Shown piece by piece: positions 24,172 to 35,745 of a stretch of 64,000 bases of DNA. The translations under genes were made by a program, and so were the position numbers. A model generated the notes under the pieces. That model saw only the letters and a program-made list of their open reading frames with translations, was not told where the DNA came from and made no database searches. How positions within the stretch are numbered: the first letter of the stretch is position 1; each line of letters begins with the position of its first letter. The stretch is from Crocodylus rhombifer (Eukaryota > Chordata > Crocodylia > Crocodylidae): positions 477,535 through 541,534 of the forward strand of contig JAVSML010021650.1 of the NCBI GenBank assembly GCA_038503035.1, in the 5' to 3' direction.

Positions 24172-25193
24172 GGTTAGAGTAGAGGTGGGTAATTATTTGG
24201 GCTGCAAGGCCACTTAAGTTTTGGTGAGCTGTTGAGGGGAGGGGGAAGAGTGTGTCCCTGGCCTCAGACCCTGTCACAGCTGCTTACACTACCTGGCACA
24301 GCTGGGGGGGGAAGCAAGGGGCTGGGGACATGCCAATTGATGCTATTCAACCCCAGGCCTGTCTGAGCTGCACCCACCACTAGGAACAGTGTATGGAGTG
24401 GGCAGGTGGGTGGGAAGGGTCTCCATGGAGACCAGCCCAGGACCCCCATGGGCAGGGGATGCTTGGCTGGACAGATAAAATGGGGCTCCAGGGAGGTGGG
24501 AAGCAGCATCCGGGAGCAGGACAGGGGGGCTGGAGCCAGGGCTGGGATTTCAGGATAGTGACAGCACAGGATTGGGGCCTGCTTTCCACTCCCCACACAT
24601 CCATTGCGATGGGTGCTGGTTCTGCCCCAGGCCTTGGCCCCATGCTGCCACTACCCCATGATTCTGGCCCTGGCTACAGCCCTGGAACCAGCTCACCTGT
24701 TGCATTCCTGGACACTGCTCCCCACTTGCCTGTGGCCCCGTCCCATCCATCCGGCCAAGTATGCTGTACCTGCAGGGGGTCCCAGGCTGGTCTCCATGGA
24801 GACCCTGCCTACCTGGCCTGCTCCATCCAGCACCCCTGGCAGTGGGCATGGGGTGGATGGCTGGGGTGCCCAGGCAGCGAGTCTCGAACTGACAGTGGTG
24901 GCAGAGACACAGGCAATAGCAGTTAGAAGTGTGAGGGCAGAGCAAACTGCTGCCACAAGGGGTGCCAGGAAGCCAAGTCTGGATACTGCATCACCACCAC
25001 CCTGTCACCAGATCCCATGGACTACAGCTCCTGCTGTGCCTGAGAGCCACACATAGGGACAGGGTGGGGTGTGCTCTGCACTGGGCAGTACCTCTACACA
25101 TGGGCATGGCAGGACTGGCCACACATGCCACAGCCTGGACTGCCCCCAGCACCTGAGCTCATGGGCCATATTTTGTCCACCCCTGGGTTAGAG
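24172..25193 (-). mobile_element. hAT-type foldback element (family 1), 1006 bp, with TSD
   Basis: The element (24180-25185) starts TAGAGGTGGGTAATTATTT and ends CATATTTTGTCCACCCCTG, the same termini as the 187-bp elements at 11.1 and 63.5 kb, and is flanked by GGTTAGAG on both sides (24172-24179, 25186-25193). About 800 bp of GC-rich sequence replaces the short middle. This insert is an imperfect long inverted repeat: the palindrome GGTCTCCATGGAGACC occurs at 24418-24433 and 24789-24804 with inverted flanks. It lies in intron 1, about 320 bp from the exon 2 acceptor. Open frames of up to 177 codons inside it are artefacts of composition. Confidence 0.85.
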
Positions 25194-26724
25194 CCTAGTT
25201 GGCAAGAATAGGTAACCAGTGTTTAAAATCTACCCATAAAACTACAAAATGCTAAACAGCTTCCTATGATAACTGATAAATTTCCCATCTTTTCAGAATA
25301 AGTGTTTTTCATGTGGTGCATCTTGTGGGACGTACGTGTACTAACTGTTGCAATTTTTAACATTTTAACCACCATTTATGGTGAATTCCCGGTATGAGGT
25401 GGACATAAATGCAAAATACTAGATAACGTTAAGATTTAGTAGCCTAGTAAATTATAGGTATCCTTCAATTTGTGGGGTGCAGAAGCACTATCTTGGATAT
25501 AGTTTTATGCATATATAAAGCTGTGCCATGGGAAATTATTTGGGGGGGGTGTAGGAGAGAGATAGGAAGATGTTCCAGGTATGTTCTCCTACTTCAGGAA
25601 ACCTCTAACAGGAACCCATGAGTAGGTAATGGATCAGCCAACCATTGTTCATTGCATCTTATTGCTTATTTATAGTACAAGCTACTAAATCTGATTTAAA
25701 TTATTTCTGAATTAAGTCTGAAAGCTAATTTGTGGGGGAGCAGCCTTCTCTCAGCTTTCTTGAACCTCATGAATACTTGTTACGTTGTTACTCAGAGGGT
25801 GGGCTCAGCCTGGCTCAACTGTTCACACCTCATTCAGGCTCTTCACCTTGTTACTCAGAGGCCTGACATCTAAGAACACCTGTGAACTTGACAGGACCTT
25901 GTCAATTTCATCATAGCTAATAACACAACACTGACAGTGGTTGAGAGACTAGAAGAATTAACAGCCCAATTCATATGTCAGGCAATTTTTTGACTGCCAA
26001 AGCAACCCACTTATATGGGTTAGATCATACTTTCCAGTTTGCAGCTGCAACATTTATGTGGTGGTTTATTAAAAAAAATGTGTTCAAGTTAGCTGTCCTG
26101 ACTGGCTTCTTTGTGCAGGTGGCTGCAGTCATTACACATCTCTAGCAACTGCAGCTAATTCTAGTAATATCCCTGAATCTTGGGGACCGCTTCCATTCTT
26201 AGACTACTGATTGATTTAGCAAGACTGGAGATTGGCTACCTTTTATAGGCATGTGTTGTGAGTAGGTTTTACTAAGGAAAGGTGAAAGACACTCCATCCC
26301 AACAGGAGCTATAGAAGGGCCAGCAGTGGGGAATGTTACTGCTATTCCAGCCTCAGTGGGCATGTCAACACCCCATCTCTGATATATCTGGGGAGGGATA
26401 CTCCCAAGCATGCCCCTCCTCTCCATTCCAACTACATGTGCCAAACCCAGCAATGCTGCAGCAGGGATCCTCCTGGGCTGCAGCCCCAATGACCACTCTC
26501 AAGATGTTGGTGCCTGATGTTCCTGAAGGTGATCTCAGGATCAAAGCCAGGGCAGTTGCACCACTACCTTCCAGATGCAGAGTGTGCCCCTCTCCAGACT
26601 TGCCAGGGACACAGTCTGGCCATAGCTGATGTGTGCTGGGATGCCTCTCTATGGATAATGGCACAGGAGCATATGGTCTGAGGGACCAGGTGGCTAGTCC
26701 TGGCCTTCCCCCAAGACACCTTGG
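25194..26724. other. Intron 1 sequence, no gene seen
   Basis: Non-coding. A 14-base word ttgttactcagagg occurs twice within 65 bp (around 25787 and 25849). Nothing else recognised. Confidence 0.4.
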
Positions 26725-26815
26725 CCCAGCTCCTTAACAGTACTTAGATGCCTCTATGCCATTGATTTCAGTGGGAGTTGGATATCTAAGGGATTTTTTA
26801 AAAATTGGCCTTTTG
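26725..26815 (+). repeat. Fragment of old sauropsid repeat
   Basis: The stretch cattgatttcagtgggagtt followed by ggatatctaaggg matches the 'ccattgaattcaatgggagttaggcacctaa' reptile repeat. Short, diverged. Confidence 0.4.
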
Positions 26816-29800
26816 TTGTCTGTTAGCATCCAGGTAGTGTTTTGCAGCACTATGTAATTACTAAATTTCAGCATTTGCATCTCTAACAGCAAGTCTGCAT
26901 GTAGCAACCTCAGCAGGTAGGAGGACTTTTCTGTGCTATAAGTTGAGGATCAAGTCTTGTCTGAGAGTGAGGGTAGCTCTGATTGTAATAATGTAAATGG
27001 AAAGGACACCAAGTGCTGGGGATGGGGAGGAGAAACAGATCAGGAAGATGGAAACCTGGCAATGAAATCAACATCACTGAAAAGAAACTGCACTGAGAGG
27101 GCAGGAGGAGGGAGTGTTCACAAATGGAAGGGGAGAGAGTGGATGACAAAGGTTCCTCTGGGAAGGACTCTTCTGGGGCTTGATTCTATCAATGTGGAGG
27201 ATTCTGATGAGGGAATAAACAGATAATTTGTCCAGTTTTTGCTCTGCTGTCAGAGGAAATGAATAAGCAAATGGGTGCCCCATATGTTCTCATTACTTTG
27301 CTGAATCTGTTCTTTAGCACATGGAGTTAAAGATGCGTGGACAGCTCTGAAAGGGAGAGCAGCAAGCAAAGTCCCTGCAAAGATAGAACCATGGGAGGGA
27401 CAGGGGAAAGTGCTAGAATAGATTTTGACCCTAGAGAGCAGCAAAAGAAAGGGGAATACCTTCTACTCCCCACCCCTAAAAACTCTCACACCAAGCAGAA
27501 AGCAGGGTACAAAAGCGTCACCAGCTACCAAGCCAATGGGCAGAGGTAGAAGAGATCATATGCACTCCAGCCCCAGTGCAGTTAGCTGATTTTATGTACA
27601 TAGATGATGCATAGGATAGCTGCAAGCAATGGAGGAACCTAGTTTATGGGTTAACCATAGACGGATGTGTTATCAAGTGGGGATGCTATGGTGGCCACCT
27701 CCATGTGGGCTGGAAACATGTCAGGGCATTTTGCCAGCCTCTAGCTTGACTATTAGACCTGGGGGAAGCTGACAGGCTCACCAGTCATCTCCATTTCCTG
27801 AATGCGACATAACACATATGGAAGTGGAAGGCTTTTGAAAGGGTGACATGGCTGGAAACAGCAACATATATCACAGCAGTAATTAAACTCTGTAGTTCAG
27901 CAGCACCATTTGGAGTTGTGCATTAAAGATGAATCTGCATCCCCATTACAAATCCCTTATGGGATAGCTTTATAAATAATGTAGCTGTAAATATTCACTT
28001 CACATTGATAGTCTCTAAATTCTCAGCCCAGAAGAAACATTCTCTAGTGCATCTTCTCACTGCCTCTGTGTGTGCGCGTGTGCATTTTTCTTCTCATAAA
28101 ATACAGTGTTAAAAGCGTTTGGTTCACAGTTAAAAGAAAGCACAGAACCAGGAGTTTGACCAGTTTTCTACGTGATCCATTAGGTTAAAAATGATGGCAC
28201 CAGCTTCCAAGCTGATATGAATCAGATTAGTATAAATGAGCCAAATCCTGCTTCGCTGGCACGATACCTATTTATACCAGTGGGCTGGCCCCTTGTTTTT
28301 AAAATACCCTTTATGGCAGTTAACAGTGCTGTCGGCACTGACATGTAGAGGCCCCACTTGGGCCGTATGTCCTGGGCTTTGAACAGTTGCACTCCAGGTG
28401 CATCATGTGCCCTTTGCACATGCTGGTGCAGGTTCAGAGAACGGCCAGGGTTAGGCTAAAATGCAGTGCCCTCCTGGAGGCAGGTAGGGGCGGGCACTCC
28501 TTTAGCTGAGGCTGAAGGAGGTGGAATTCCTTCTGGAGCTTTAGCAGAGGGAATGCACACAGGAGCAGCATCTCTGCTTTTGTATCCAAGGCTGAAACTA
28601 CCCCCTTCCTCTGCCTTGTCTCCTGCCAGAGACTGGGGTCCAGCCAAAACCCCTGTCTCGTCTCTTCGAGATGGCTTGCTCTGCTCTGCCACCACAGCTA
28701 GGGGTTCCCTAAGCCTCCTCCCCATCTTCTTGTACAGAGAGAGCTTTATAATTACAAGGCATGATTTGCAGTGAAGCTAACCTCCAGCTCCAGCAAATGA
28801 TGACTGTCTCCCACTACCTTCCAATAGCTGGCAGTCCCCTCCCCTGACATGCTGTATTGCTCTGGCAGCATGCTAAAGCGACTGTTAGACTCCCTATGCA
28901 ACCAGCACTCTACCTAGACTCCTGGCAGCCCCAGGAAAACTTCAGGCCCCACTTCGCCAGAGATGATGATGATAATAATAATGATAATCGGACAAAAAAA
29001 TTACCATTGCAGGCTCCCTTTCTGTCTGGGCCTGTGCGGCTGCCTGGTGCCCATTCCTGTGTCCAGCCCTGCGTGCAACAGAGCACCTATGGGGCAGAAT
29101 GGAGCTGAGAGCTACAGTAGGCAAGATAAATGGAGGAGCATCCTGCCATACCCAGACAAGGAAAGAAACTGGGAAGACTTGAAAGGGCAAAGCAGGAGCA
29201 AATGAGAGTATTGGATGGATTCCCTCCATTTTATGCAGCCAAATGAAATCATTTTGTGATTAGTGGATGCATGTTCAGTTCCTGTATAAGCACACAGAAA
29301 AGATGCTTGCAAATGAGTCTCTGTCCTTCAAAGGAAACACAGTAACAATCAGAAAGCCTGAGATGGGGACTGGGGACTAGAGGGGAAAAGTAAATTTGAA
29401 ACTTAAACAGGCAATTCAGTAAGATGTTCTCAGAGGAAGTGTAGACGGAGGTGACGGATGGCTCAGCCGGGCCTGAAAGAAGTTGGCAGGCTATGTCCAA
29501 AAAATAGGTTTCCTCTCTATCGTCCTCTCCAGATGGTCCAGTGACTCAGCAGTGAAATCCCAGCTGTCATTCAGTGGACCTTCTGGAGACTTCAAGATGA
29601 ACAGAGATTGAAATGCTTTGGTTTGGGCACCCTAGGAGATAACATTTTATAATTCTGGCCTCTGGCAACCCCTGGGAAAGTCCATTCATGCAACATCACC
29701 AAGTTTGTGAAGCAAATCGCTGCCTCTTTTTTTTCCACAAGCTTCTGGTAATAATGCATCTTGTGTCCTTTGTGACCCTTGTCTAAATTAAACATGCACA

Positions 29801-30227
29801 TGTGCACACACAGAGAGGTTTTCTGTAGAAGAGGTACTCTTCTATCATATTTTATGTTAAGGAACTGAATCACTGTTTTTATGGCAACTCACAGACAAAT
29901 ACTTAGGTTGCAGAAGTAAATGGTCCTAGTATAAATACTACTGCAAGGAGATGCAATAAAATTAAGAAATCATAACTTTCAGGCCCAATTTTGCAAAGTC
30001 TTACTCATATAAGTGCCATTTATTCCCATGAATAATCCCATTTGCCTGGACTATTTGTTTGAGTAGAGCTACTCATAGGACTAGGTGTAAGGTGGTTTAC
30101 ATGAATCCAAGTAAATAGTCTGCATCTGATACCCAACAAATCTGTGGAACTTGATGCTACCAGTGGTGCTGCTGCCTGCTGTGCTTGTACTATTGTAAAA
30201 AGATGCCCTAGTCTTATGACTCTAGGG
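26816..30227. other. Intron 1 sequence with minor repeats
   Basis: Mostly plain non-coding DNA. Minor features are a repeat-like stretch at 28236-28290 (gccaaatcctgc…tttataccagtgg), a GAT/AAT microsatellite at about 28963-28988, and another old repeat fragment at 29975-30085 (ttactcatataagtg… gagctactcatagg). Confidence 0.4.
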
Positions 30228-30472
30228 CAGGTTGTCAAGCGTAGGGCCTGCAGAGCCATGTCATCTAGTCCACAGGGTTACCAGACAGGATAGGAATTTG
30301 GGGGCACAGTAAGCAGGAGCAAGGCCTGCCATCAAAACCAGGGGCTCTGCTGGGGATGCATATCGGTGGCAGGGGCAAGTGATGGCTGTTAACCCCCAGG
30401 GCTGCCTTTGGCTCAGGAAAAGCCCCATAATCTGGATGCTGGCTGCAAGGAAGGCTGAGTCTGACACCCCTG
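30228..30472 (-). mobile_element. hAT-like element (another family), 245 bp
   Basis: The right end TGAGTCTGACACCCCTG, reversed, gives CAGGGGTGTCAGACTCA; the left end CAGGTTGTCAAGCGTAGGG is its diverged partner. The flanking bases (CTCTAGGG and TCCTAGGA) match only partly, so the target duplication has decayed or the left end is slightly misplaced. Confidence 0.6.
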
Positions 30473-31859
30473 TCCTAGGAAATCTACACATGTAATGAAG
30501 CCAGGCCCTGCCCCAAAGTCTTTACATGCTTATTAAACTTGTGAATCAGATGGAGTGAGGCAAACCACTCAGCATGTTTCCACTGGGGATTACGCCCTTA
30601 TATGAATGGGCATAACCCTTGCTGGGTGCAGAACTGTAAAAGCCCTCAATCCTCCTGTTTCATGCAGTGCAACCCTTGGGGTTGAGAAGTGTCCCCCAGT
30701 TGCAAAGCCAACTGCCTTTTGGGGATGCTGCTCACAATGCCAGTATCTGGCCATTGCCCAAGGCAGGGCTAGAGGGAATGGGCTGGTTCCAGGGTAGTGA
30801 TGGCTCTTCCCTTCTGCACAGTTTGGCACCGCACTGTCTGCACATTTGCTTTTATTTCCTGGATTGAGACAGCCCACAATGAGTTTGCCCCTAAGACACT
30901 GACCTGCTCACCTTCCCTTCCCTGCCTGGGTCGTCCTCAAGGAGACACTTGGTCTGCAAATGCCACTGTGGAGCCAGTGGCCCTGGGGGCTGCCAGTTTG
31001 AATAGACTCCATGGATGGAGCCAATTCCTGGAAGCCATCTGTTGGCAGCAAGGACTGAGGAGGGGTGCTGAGCACCATGCAGCTTCCAGGGGCCTTGCTG
31101 GAGGAGGCTCTTCTGTCTCTGGGAGTTCAGCTTGAAGCCCCCTGTTGCTGCAGACTCCCAGGTCCCCGCCAGCCTGAGCGAGGGAGCTGACAGCCTGCCC
31201 CCTCCCCAGCCTCTTGTGCTAAGGCACTTGGCCAACCTGTTCCCCCAGACTTGGAGCCCGGCAGGGACGAGAAACCAAGGATTTGGAAACCGGCAGCTCC
31301 CCCCTGCCTGGGCAGCGCCTCCCGCCGCTCCTTTCTGCCACTATTGTTGTAGGGGAACAAAGAGAAGAGGCCGCCTCCCTCTCCCCACGTAGACACCTAA
31401 GGACTGCTGAGCCAGCGCTGCCTGCCCGGTGGCGGAGCCGCACAAAGCGGCCGGCCCGGCTCGGCCCGGCCCTGCCCCGCCCAGGCTCGCTGCTCAGATC
31501 AGCCCGCGTTTAAAGGGACCCCTGGGAGGGGGCGACCCGAGCCACGCCTTGTCGCTCCGCGGAATGGCCTGGCCTGGGCGAGCGTGTGATGCGGTGGGGA
31601 CAGAGCAAACGACCTGGCCCTAAAGCGGGGAGCCCGCTGCCTCCCCGGGGCGCGCTACTCGCGGGCCTGGCTCCGTGCAGCCGCACTTGATCCCAGTGCA
31701 AAGGTACCCCGGCAGTTTCCTTCCAAGAGGCGGAAAAAAAGCAGCCGCCCCCACTCCGCCGCCCGCTTCCAAGTGTCCAGTCCCTCTCCGGCTGGACCAA
31801 GGAGGAGGATGTGGCCGGGCACTCCGTGCGCCCCAGCACCTAACAGCCCAGTCCAGCGA

Positions 31860-32240
31860 GGCCCGCTCCCCGATTGTGTGTGTGTGTGTGTTTGTGGGGA
31901 GGGGGTCCAGCCCAGGCCAGGTAACCCCCTGGCCCGATTGGGGGTGGGGAATGGGTGTGCCTGTCCCAGTGTAGCCCAGCTCAGCATCATACTCCCCTGC
32001 TCCGATCGGGGGGGGGGGGAGGGGTATGAACCCAGCCCAGCTTGACCTCTGCCCCGATTGAAGGGGAGATGGGTGTGTGTGTCCCAGCCCAGCCCGCGGG
32101 AGGGGGGTGTCCGTCCCAGTGTAGCCCAGCCCAGTGTGACCCCCCCCCGCTCGGATCTGCGTGTGTGCACGTGTGTGTCTCAGCAGAGCCCGGCCCAGTG
32201 TGACCCCCTGCCCCGACTGTGGTGTGTGTGTGTCCTGTCT
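31860..32240. repeat. Minisatellite, about 65-bp unit, in intron 1
   Basis: A unit of roughly 50-97 bp (most often near 65) built from 'cagcccag', 'tgaccccctgccccgattg', a G run and a GT-rich segment recurs about six times. The 'cccgatt' core lies near 31868, 31933, 32002, 32052, 32149 and 32211. It ends about 170 bp from the exon 1 donor and accounts for the repetitive plus-strand open frames here. Confidence 0.7.
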
Positions 32241-32411
32241 TTACCAGGCCACTTGCGTGGCCGCTGTCCGCATGCCCCGGCCCCATGTGCTTTTCCCTGG
32301 CGTGGCTACGGCGCTGCCCGCGGCCCCAGCCCTGCCGCCGCCTTTGTGTCGGCCCGGGGCCCGCGGCGCGTTGCCGTGCTCGCCCCCGCGTCGCACCCCG
32401 TCCCCCGTTAC

Positions 32412-32699
32412 CTTTCGGAGCAGCCGGAGGATATGCACCGCGTGCTCGCGCTTGTGCTCGCGGACGGTGGCCTGGATCTCCCGCAGCCAGCCCACCCGCC
32501 GCACGTAGGGCGCCGGGCTGCTCCTCCTCAGCACCCCGGACAGCTTCTCGGAGCTCAGCAGCAGGGAAGCGAACTGGAAGTCGCCCCGGCCGCTCTCGCC
32601 GCGCCGCTGCGGCTCCTTCCGAGCCGCCCTGGGACCCGCGTCCTCCCCCGAGGCGCCCTCCTCCTCCAGGCTGCTCTGCCTGCTGAGCCGGGAGCCCAT
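32412..32699 (-). CDS. LRRC75B: LRRC75B coding exon 1
   Basis: This is the first coding exon of LRRC75B, a small intracellular leucine-rich-repeat protein. It encodes 96 residues starting MGSRLSRQSSLEEE. The ATG at 32699 sits in a good Kozak context (GCCATGG); the frame opens a few codons upstream without another ATG. The N-terminal third is low in complexity, rich in Arg, Gly and Glu. It is followed by FASLLLSSEKL and then the family block YVRRVGWLREIQ and HILRLLRK. The WLREIQ block is what I recall for LRRC75B; the paralogue LRRC75A differs there although it shares the ASLLL and YxRRVG words. The exon ends on a full codon (AAG) followed by the donor GTAACG, so the junction is phase 0, matching exon 2. 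The leucine-rich repeats themselves are encoded downstream. The exon lies in a CpG island, as expected for a first exon. Paralogue choice rests on remembered family sequences, but exons 2 and 3 agree. Confidence 0.9.
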
Positions 32700-33154
32700 G
32701 GCCCCGGCCGGCACAGAGATCGCCCCGCGGGGGCAGCAGGGGCGTGGGGCGGGCCCCGGGCCGGGTGTCTCAACCGGGGCGATCTCACGGCAGCGGCAGC
32801 GGGACCCGCCGGGTTGCCGCGGGCATCGCCGCCGCCCAAAGGGAAAACCAGAAAAGCAGGCGGCGGTTTGCCCGGAGCCTTTCCCCGCTCGGGGGCTGTT
32901 CCCGCATCAGGGGCAGCCGCCCTGCCTCGGCCGGGGAGCGGGGGGCGAGGAGGTGCCCGGCCCGCGCCTCGCAGCGCCTCCCGCTTTGTGCCGCCTGCCC
33001 CAGCCCGGCCCCAGCGAGCTCCCGCGCGCCCCCCGCCCCGCGCCCGCCCCGCCCTCGCCCCCTCCCCGCGCCCGCCCCTTCGCCGCCCCGGGCCCCGCTC
33101 GGCTTTGCGAGGCGCCTGTCCCTTCCCTTCCCTGTGCACGCCAGTGCACGCCCA

Positions 33155-33310
33155 GCTCTGTGTGTGTGTGTGCTGGGGGTGCGCGCGTGTGTATACGTGG
33201 GTGTGCTGGGGGGGTCTGTGTGCTGGGGTGTGTATACGTGTGTGTTCGCTGGGGTGCACGTGTGTGTATGTGTTTGGGGGGGGGGCTGTGCGTGTGTGCG
33301 TGCGGGACTG
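33155..33310. repeat. GT-rich minisatellite upstream of LRRC75B
   Basis: About four imperfect units built from 'gtgtgtgctggggtg' plus 'gtatacgtgtgtg' lie just outside the CpG-dense core. Alternating purine-pyrimidine content is high. Confidence 0.65.
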
Positions 33311-33675
33311 TGGGATCCCTGTGTATGCAGCAGACACGCAGCGCTGAGACCCGCTGCCGTAGCATCCGTGCAGCCTTGGCTCTTTATGCATTCAAGCGCA
33401 GTACAGACAGTCTTGTGATTCCAGGCGCTGTTAAGCAGCTGCTGCTGCTGCCACCTGGATCCCCAGAAGAAGGGACGGCCCTAGCATGGCTGATGCGCCC
33501 GGGGCTGCCTTTCACTGCCGAGTCCAGCTCCTTAGGACACAGCCTCTATAGCCTGAGCTCAGGTGCTGTCTGCCGGGCTTGCCTCTTTTCCAGGTTGTCC
33601 TGGAGCACTTGAATCACTGGGTGTTTATTCTGCTGCTTAATCCAGATCCCCAGCTGCATCTCACTGGGGGAATTC

Positions 33676-33739
33676 ATTTGTTTTTAACCTAAGGGCTGCC
33701 CTCTTTGGTTAGAGCTCAGCCCTTAAGTTAAAAACAAAT
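33676..33739. repeat. Near-perfect 23-bp hairpin
   Basis: Left arm 33676-33698 (ATTTGTTTTTAACC, then TAAGGGCTG) and right arm 33717-33739 pair over 23 bp with a single mismatch, around an 18-nt loop. The 64-bp size suits either a small MITE or a microRNA-precursor-like hairpin. No known microRNA is recognised. Confidence 0.6.
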
Positions 33740-35512
33740 CCACTTTCTCTTTTCTGCATTTTTCACCTCTCTGATCAGTGCCTGGGATTTCCACAGCCAG
33801 AACTGGGGATGTTGTGACATACACCACAGGGCAGGGATCATGTCTGCTTGCTCTTACCTTTTCCATCCATCTAGCTGTTAGAAACAGTGGCAAGGTCTGG
33901 GTTATCCCAGAGCAGGGTGAGAATTACAACAGCAGTCTGTAACTGTTGGTCAGATCCTGGCATGTTTCTGTGACTGGTGTGGATAGACCAATAGATTTTT
34001 TCCCTCTTTGTTAGCCATACCATGTGATAGACACTCCCATTCACATCCCCTCCACCTCCCTGCTGCAGGCTGTCAAGAACAAGTTTATTACTGCTTTTTC
34101 TCAGCCAGAATTATTTCTATCCATTTGAGGGTGGTGAAATGATGCTAGCCCACTAGCCACAGCCACATAGCTCTCACAGTTCTCATGTGAAATTGGGTGA
34201 GACCTCACTATGACCTTCCCTGGTAAGGGGTACTGGACTCTCTCCCAGAGCTGAGTCTGCCCTGGCCCAGCTCCATCATTGAGTGTACATCAGCCTGGAT
34301 GAGGATGTGCTTGTGCTCAGAGTAGGTGTTTCTGGGCAGCTGGGACCACATGGATGAAAGGAACATGCACACACTACACACAAATCTGGGTGCAGAGGCC
34401 TATACTGCCACCTGCTTGTGGACACACAGATGGTGTGAGGACAGCTCTGTGTTCCCATTGAGATTGAGGCATTTTGTGTTCAAGAGGAGCAGGAATGGGC
34501 CTGGAGCAGGTACCTTTCATACCATGGTAGTGAATGATCATTTGTCCTTGTTATTGTTTATTATTGGCATTGTGAGATATTGCTCAGCACTATGAAAACA
34601 TTACAGATAGTCTCCCTTCCCTGGATCTCATGCTCTTGGAGGTCTAGTCTACACCAACATTTTGCAAGCACATCTGTGTTGGGTGAGGTGGAAGAAGATC
34701 ATAACCACTACCTGAGGTGGCTATGCCAGTGGACCTCCTGGTTGGGGTGCAGCTTGGCTGATAGAGGACGGTTTCTCTTAGCACCTGTGGTAGGGAGTAA
34801 TGATGTAGCTATGCTGGCAGAAAAACTCCTTCTGTCCACATGTATCTTGTCTCTGCTGGCAAAGCTATCAGGGCAGAACTGTCCCTTGTCCCACAGGCTT
34901 TCTTAATTTTGTCAGAGGAGCAGAGTGAAGCATGGTGATGAAAGTTTGCCTTCTCACTGTGCCTGTATGGTGCAGAAAAGGAAAGGATTCCAGGCTGCAG
35001 GCTGGGAACTGTGCTGGTTGGGGAGAGTTGCACAAGTGTGCATTTCTGGTGCATTGTTCCAGGAAGGAGGATGGCTCCATGTTGGTAGGCACCTGCTCAA
35101 AATGACCCTTTCTCTTCTGCCATCTATGTTTCCATTCCCTCCTGCAATCCAGTCATCGCAATTATGCTCAATCAGACACACATGTTCCACAGAGCCCTTC
35201 CTCGTGCAAGAGCAGGCCACAAAGAAGGGAGGTAGGGGGTGGATACGAGAAGATTCTTGCAAAGAGGCCCGTAGAATGGAGAGATTAGATAACCTCCATC
35301 TTAGGAGCTTTTTCCCTTTTGTTCCTTGGGAGAGGTGATAGACTGATGGCCCTGGAAGTTGAAGGCTCATATTTATCCACAGAGCAAAGAATACCAAAGG
35401 TTACCCCTCAGACCATTTTATTGGCATAAAGAGCACTCACTATGCATGCCCAGGCAGGACTCAGCTTCTCTGGTGAGACACAAACAAAATAACTTAGGCT
35501 GTATCTGTTAGT
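33740..35512. other. Intergenic sequence, no gene seen
   Basis: Upstream of LRRC75B; no exon of a neighbouring gene recognised on either strand, including gamma-glutamyltransferase, which flanks the locus in mammals. Confidence 0.4.
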
Positions 35513-35514
35513 CC

Positions 35515-35745
35515 AGGGGTGTTCAACTCCTGGTCTGTGGGCTAGATCCAGCCTGAGAACCATATCAGCCAGCCTACAGGTTTGCCTGACGGTCCAGAAA
35601 TTTGTCAGAGGGGGTCAGAGGCAGCATAACTTGCCGCTCCAGGGTGGCAGGCATCTGGCTTGGGTCGGCTTGTGGTGGACCTACAGACCAATGCTGTGCA
35701 GGATCCAACCTACAGATTGACTTGCACCACTCATCTAGCCCATGG
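35515..35745 (+). mobile_element. hAT-like element, right end truncated
   Basis: Starts CAGGGGTGTTCAACTCCTGG and continues GTGGGCTAGATCC; near 35735 the inverted counterpart ATCTAGCCCATGG appears, but the terminal CACCCCTG is missing, so the right end is lost or diverged. Confidence 0.6.

Larger units (their letters stand above)
23863..32411 (-). other. LRRC75B: LRRC75B intron 1
   Basis: This intron of about 8.5 kb runs from the donor GTAACG after exon 1 to the acceptor TTATTATAG before exon 2. It holds a minisatellite just inside the donor, a hAT-like element (30228-30472), old repeat fragments near 26.7, 28.2 and 30.0 kb, and a 1-kb foldback element next to exon 2. Confidence 0.85.
31420..33130. 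promoter_or_regulatory. LRRC75B: CpG island covering LRRC75B promoter and exon 1
   Basis: This is the only strongly GC- and CpG-rich stretch of the window, and it surrounds LRRC75B exon 1. The part from 32700 to about 33130 should hold the 5' UTR and core promoter of the minus-strand gene. It contains several GC-box-like CCCCGCCC words (about 33031-33080) and no evident TATA box at a sensible distance, as in typical CpG-island promoters. The transcription start cannot be placed from sequence alone. The plus-strand open frames of up to 429 codons here reflect the lack of AT-rich stop codons, not genes. A divergent plus-strand transcript is possible but unsupported. Confidence 0.7.

Noticed and set aside
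24393..25056. Overlapping open frames of up to 177 codons
   Set aside because: They lie inside the GC-rich interior of a hAT foldback element and have low-complexity products.
32058..33391. Long open frames (429 and 304 codons plus, 278 codons minus) in the CpG island
   Set aside because: Composition is Pro/Ala/Arg-rich from GC content, the frames run through minisatellites, and two overlap the real LRRC75B exon 1 in other frames.
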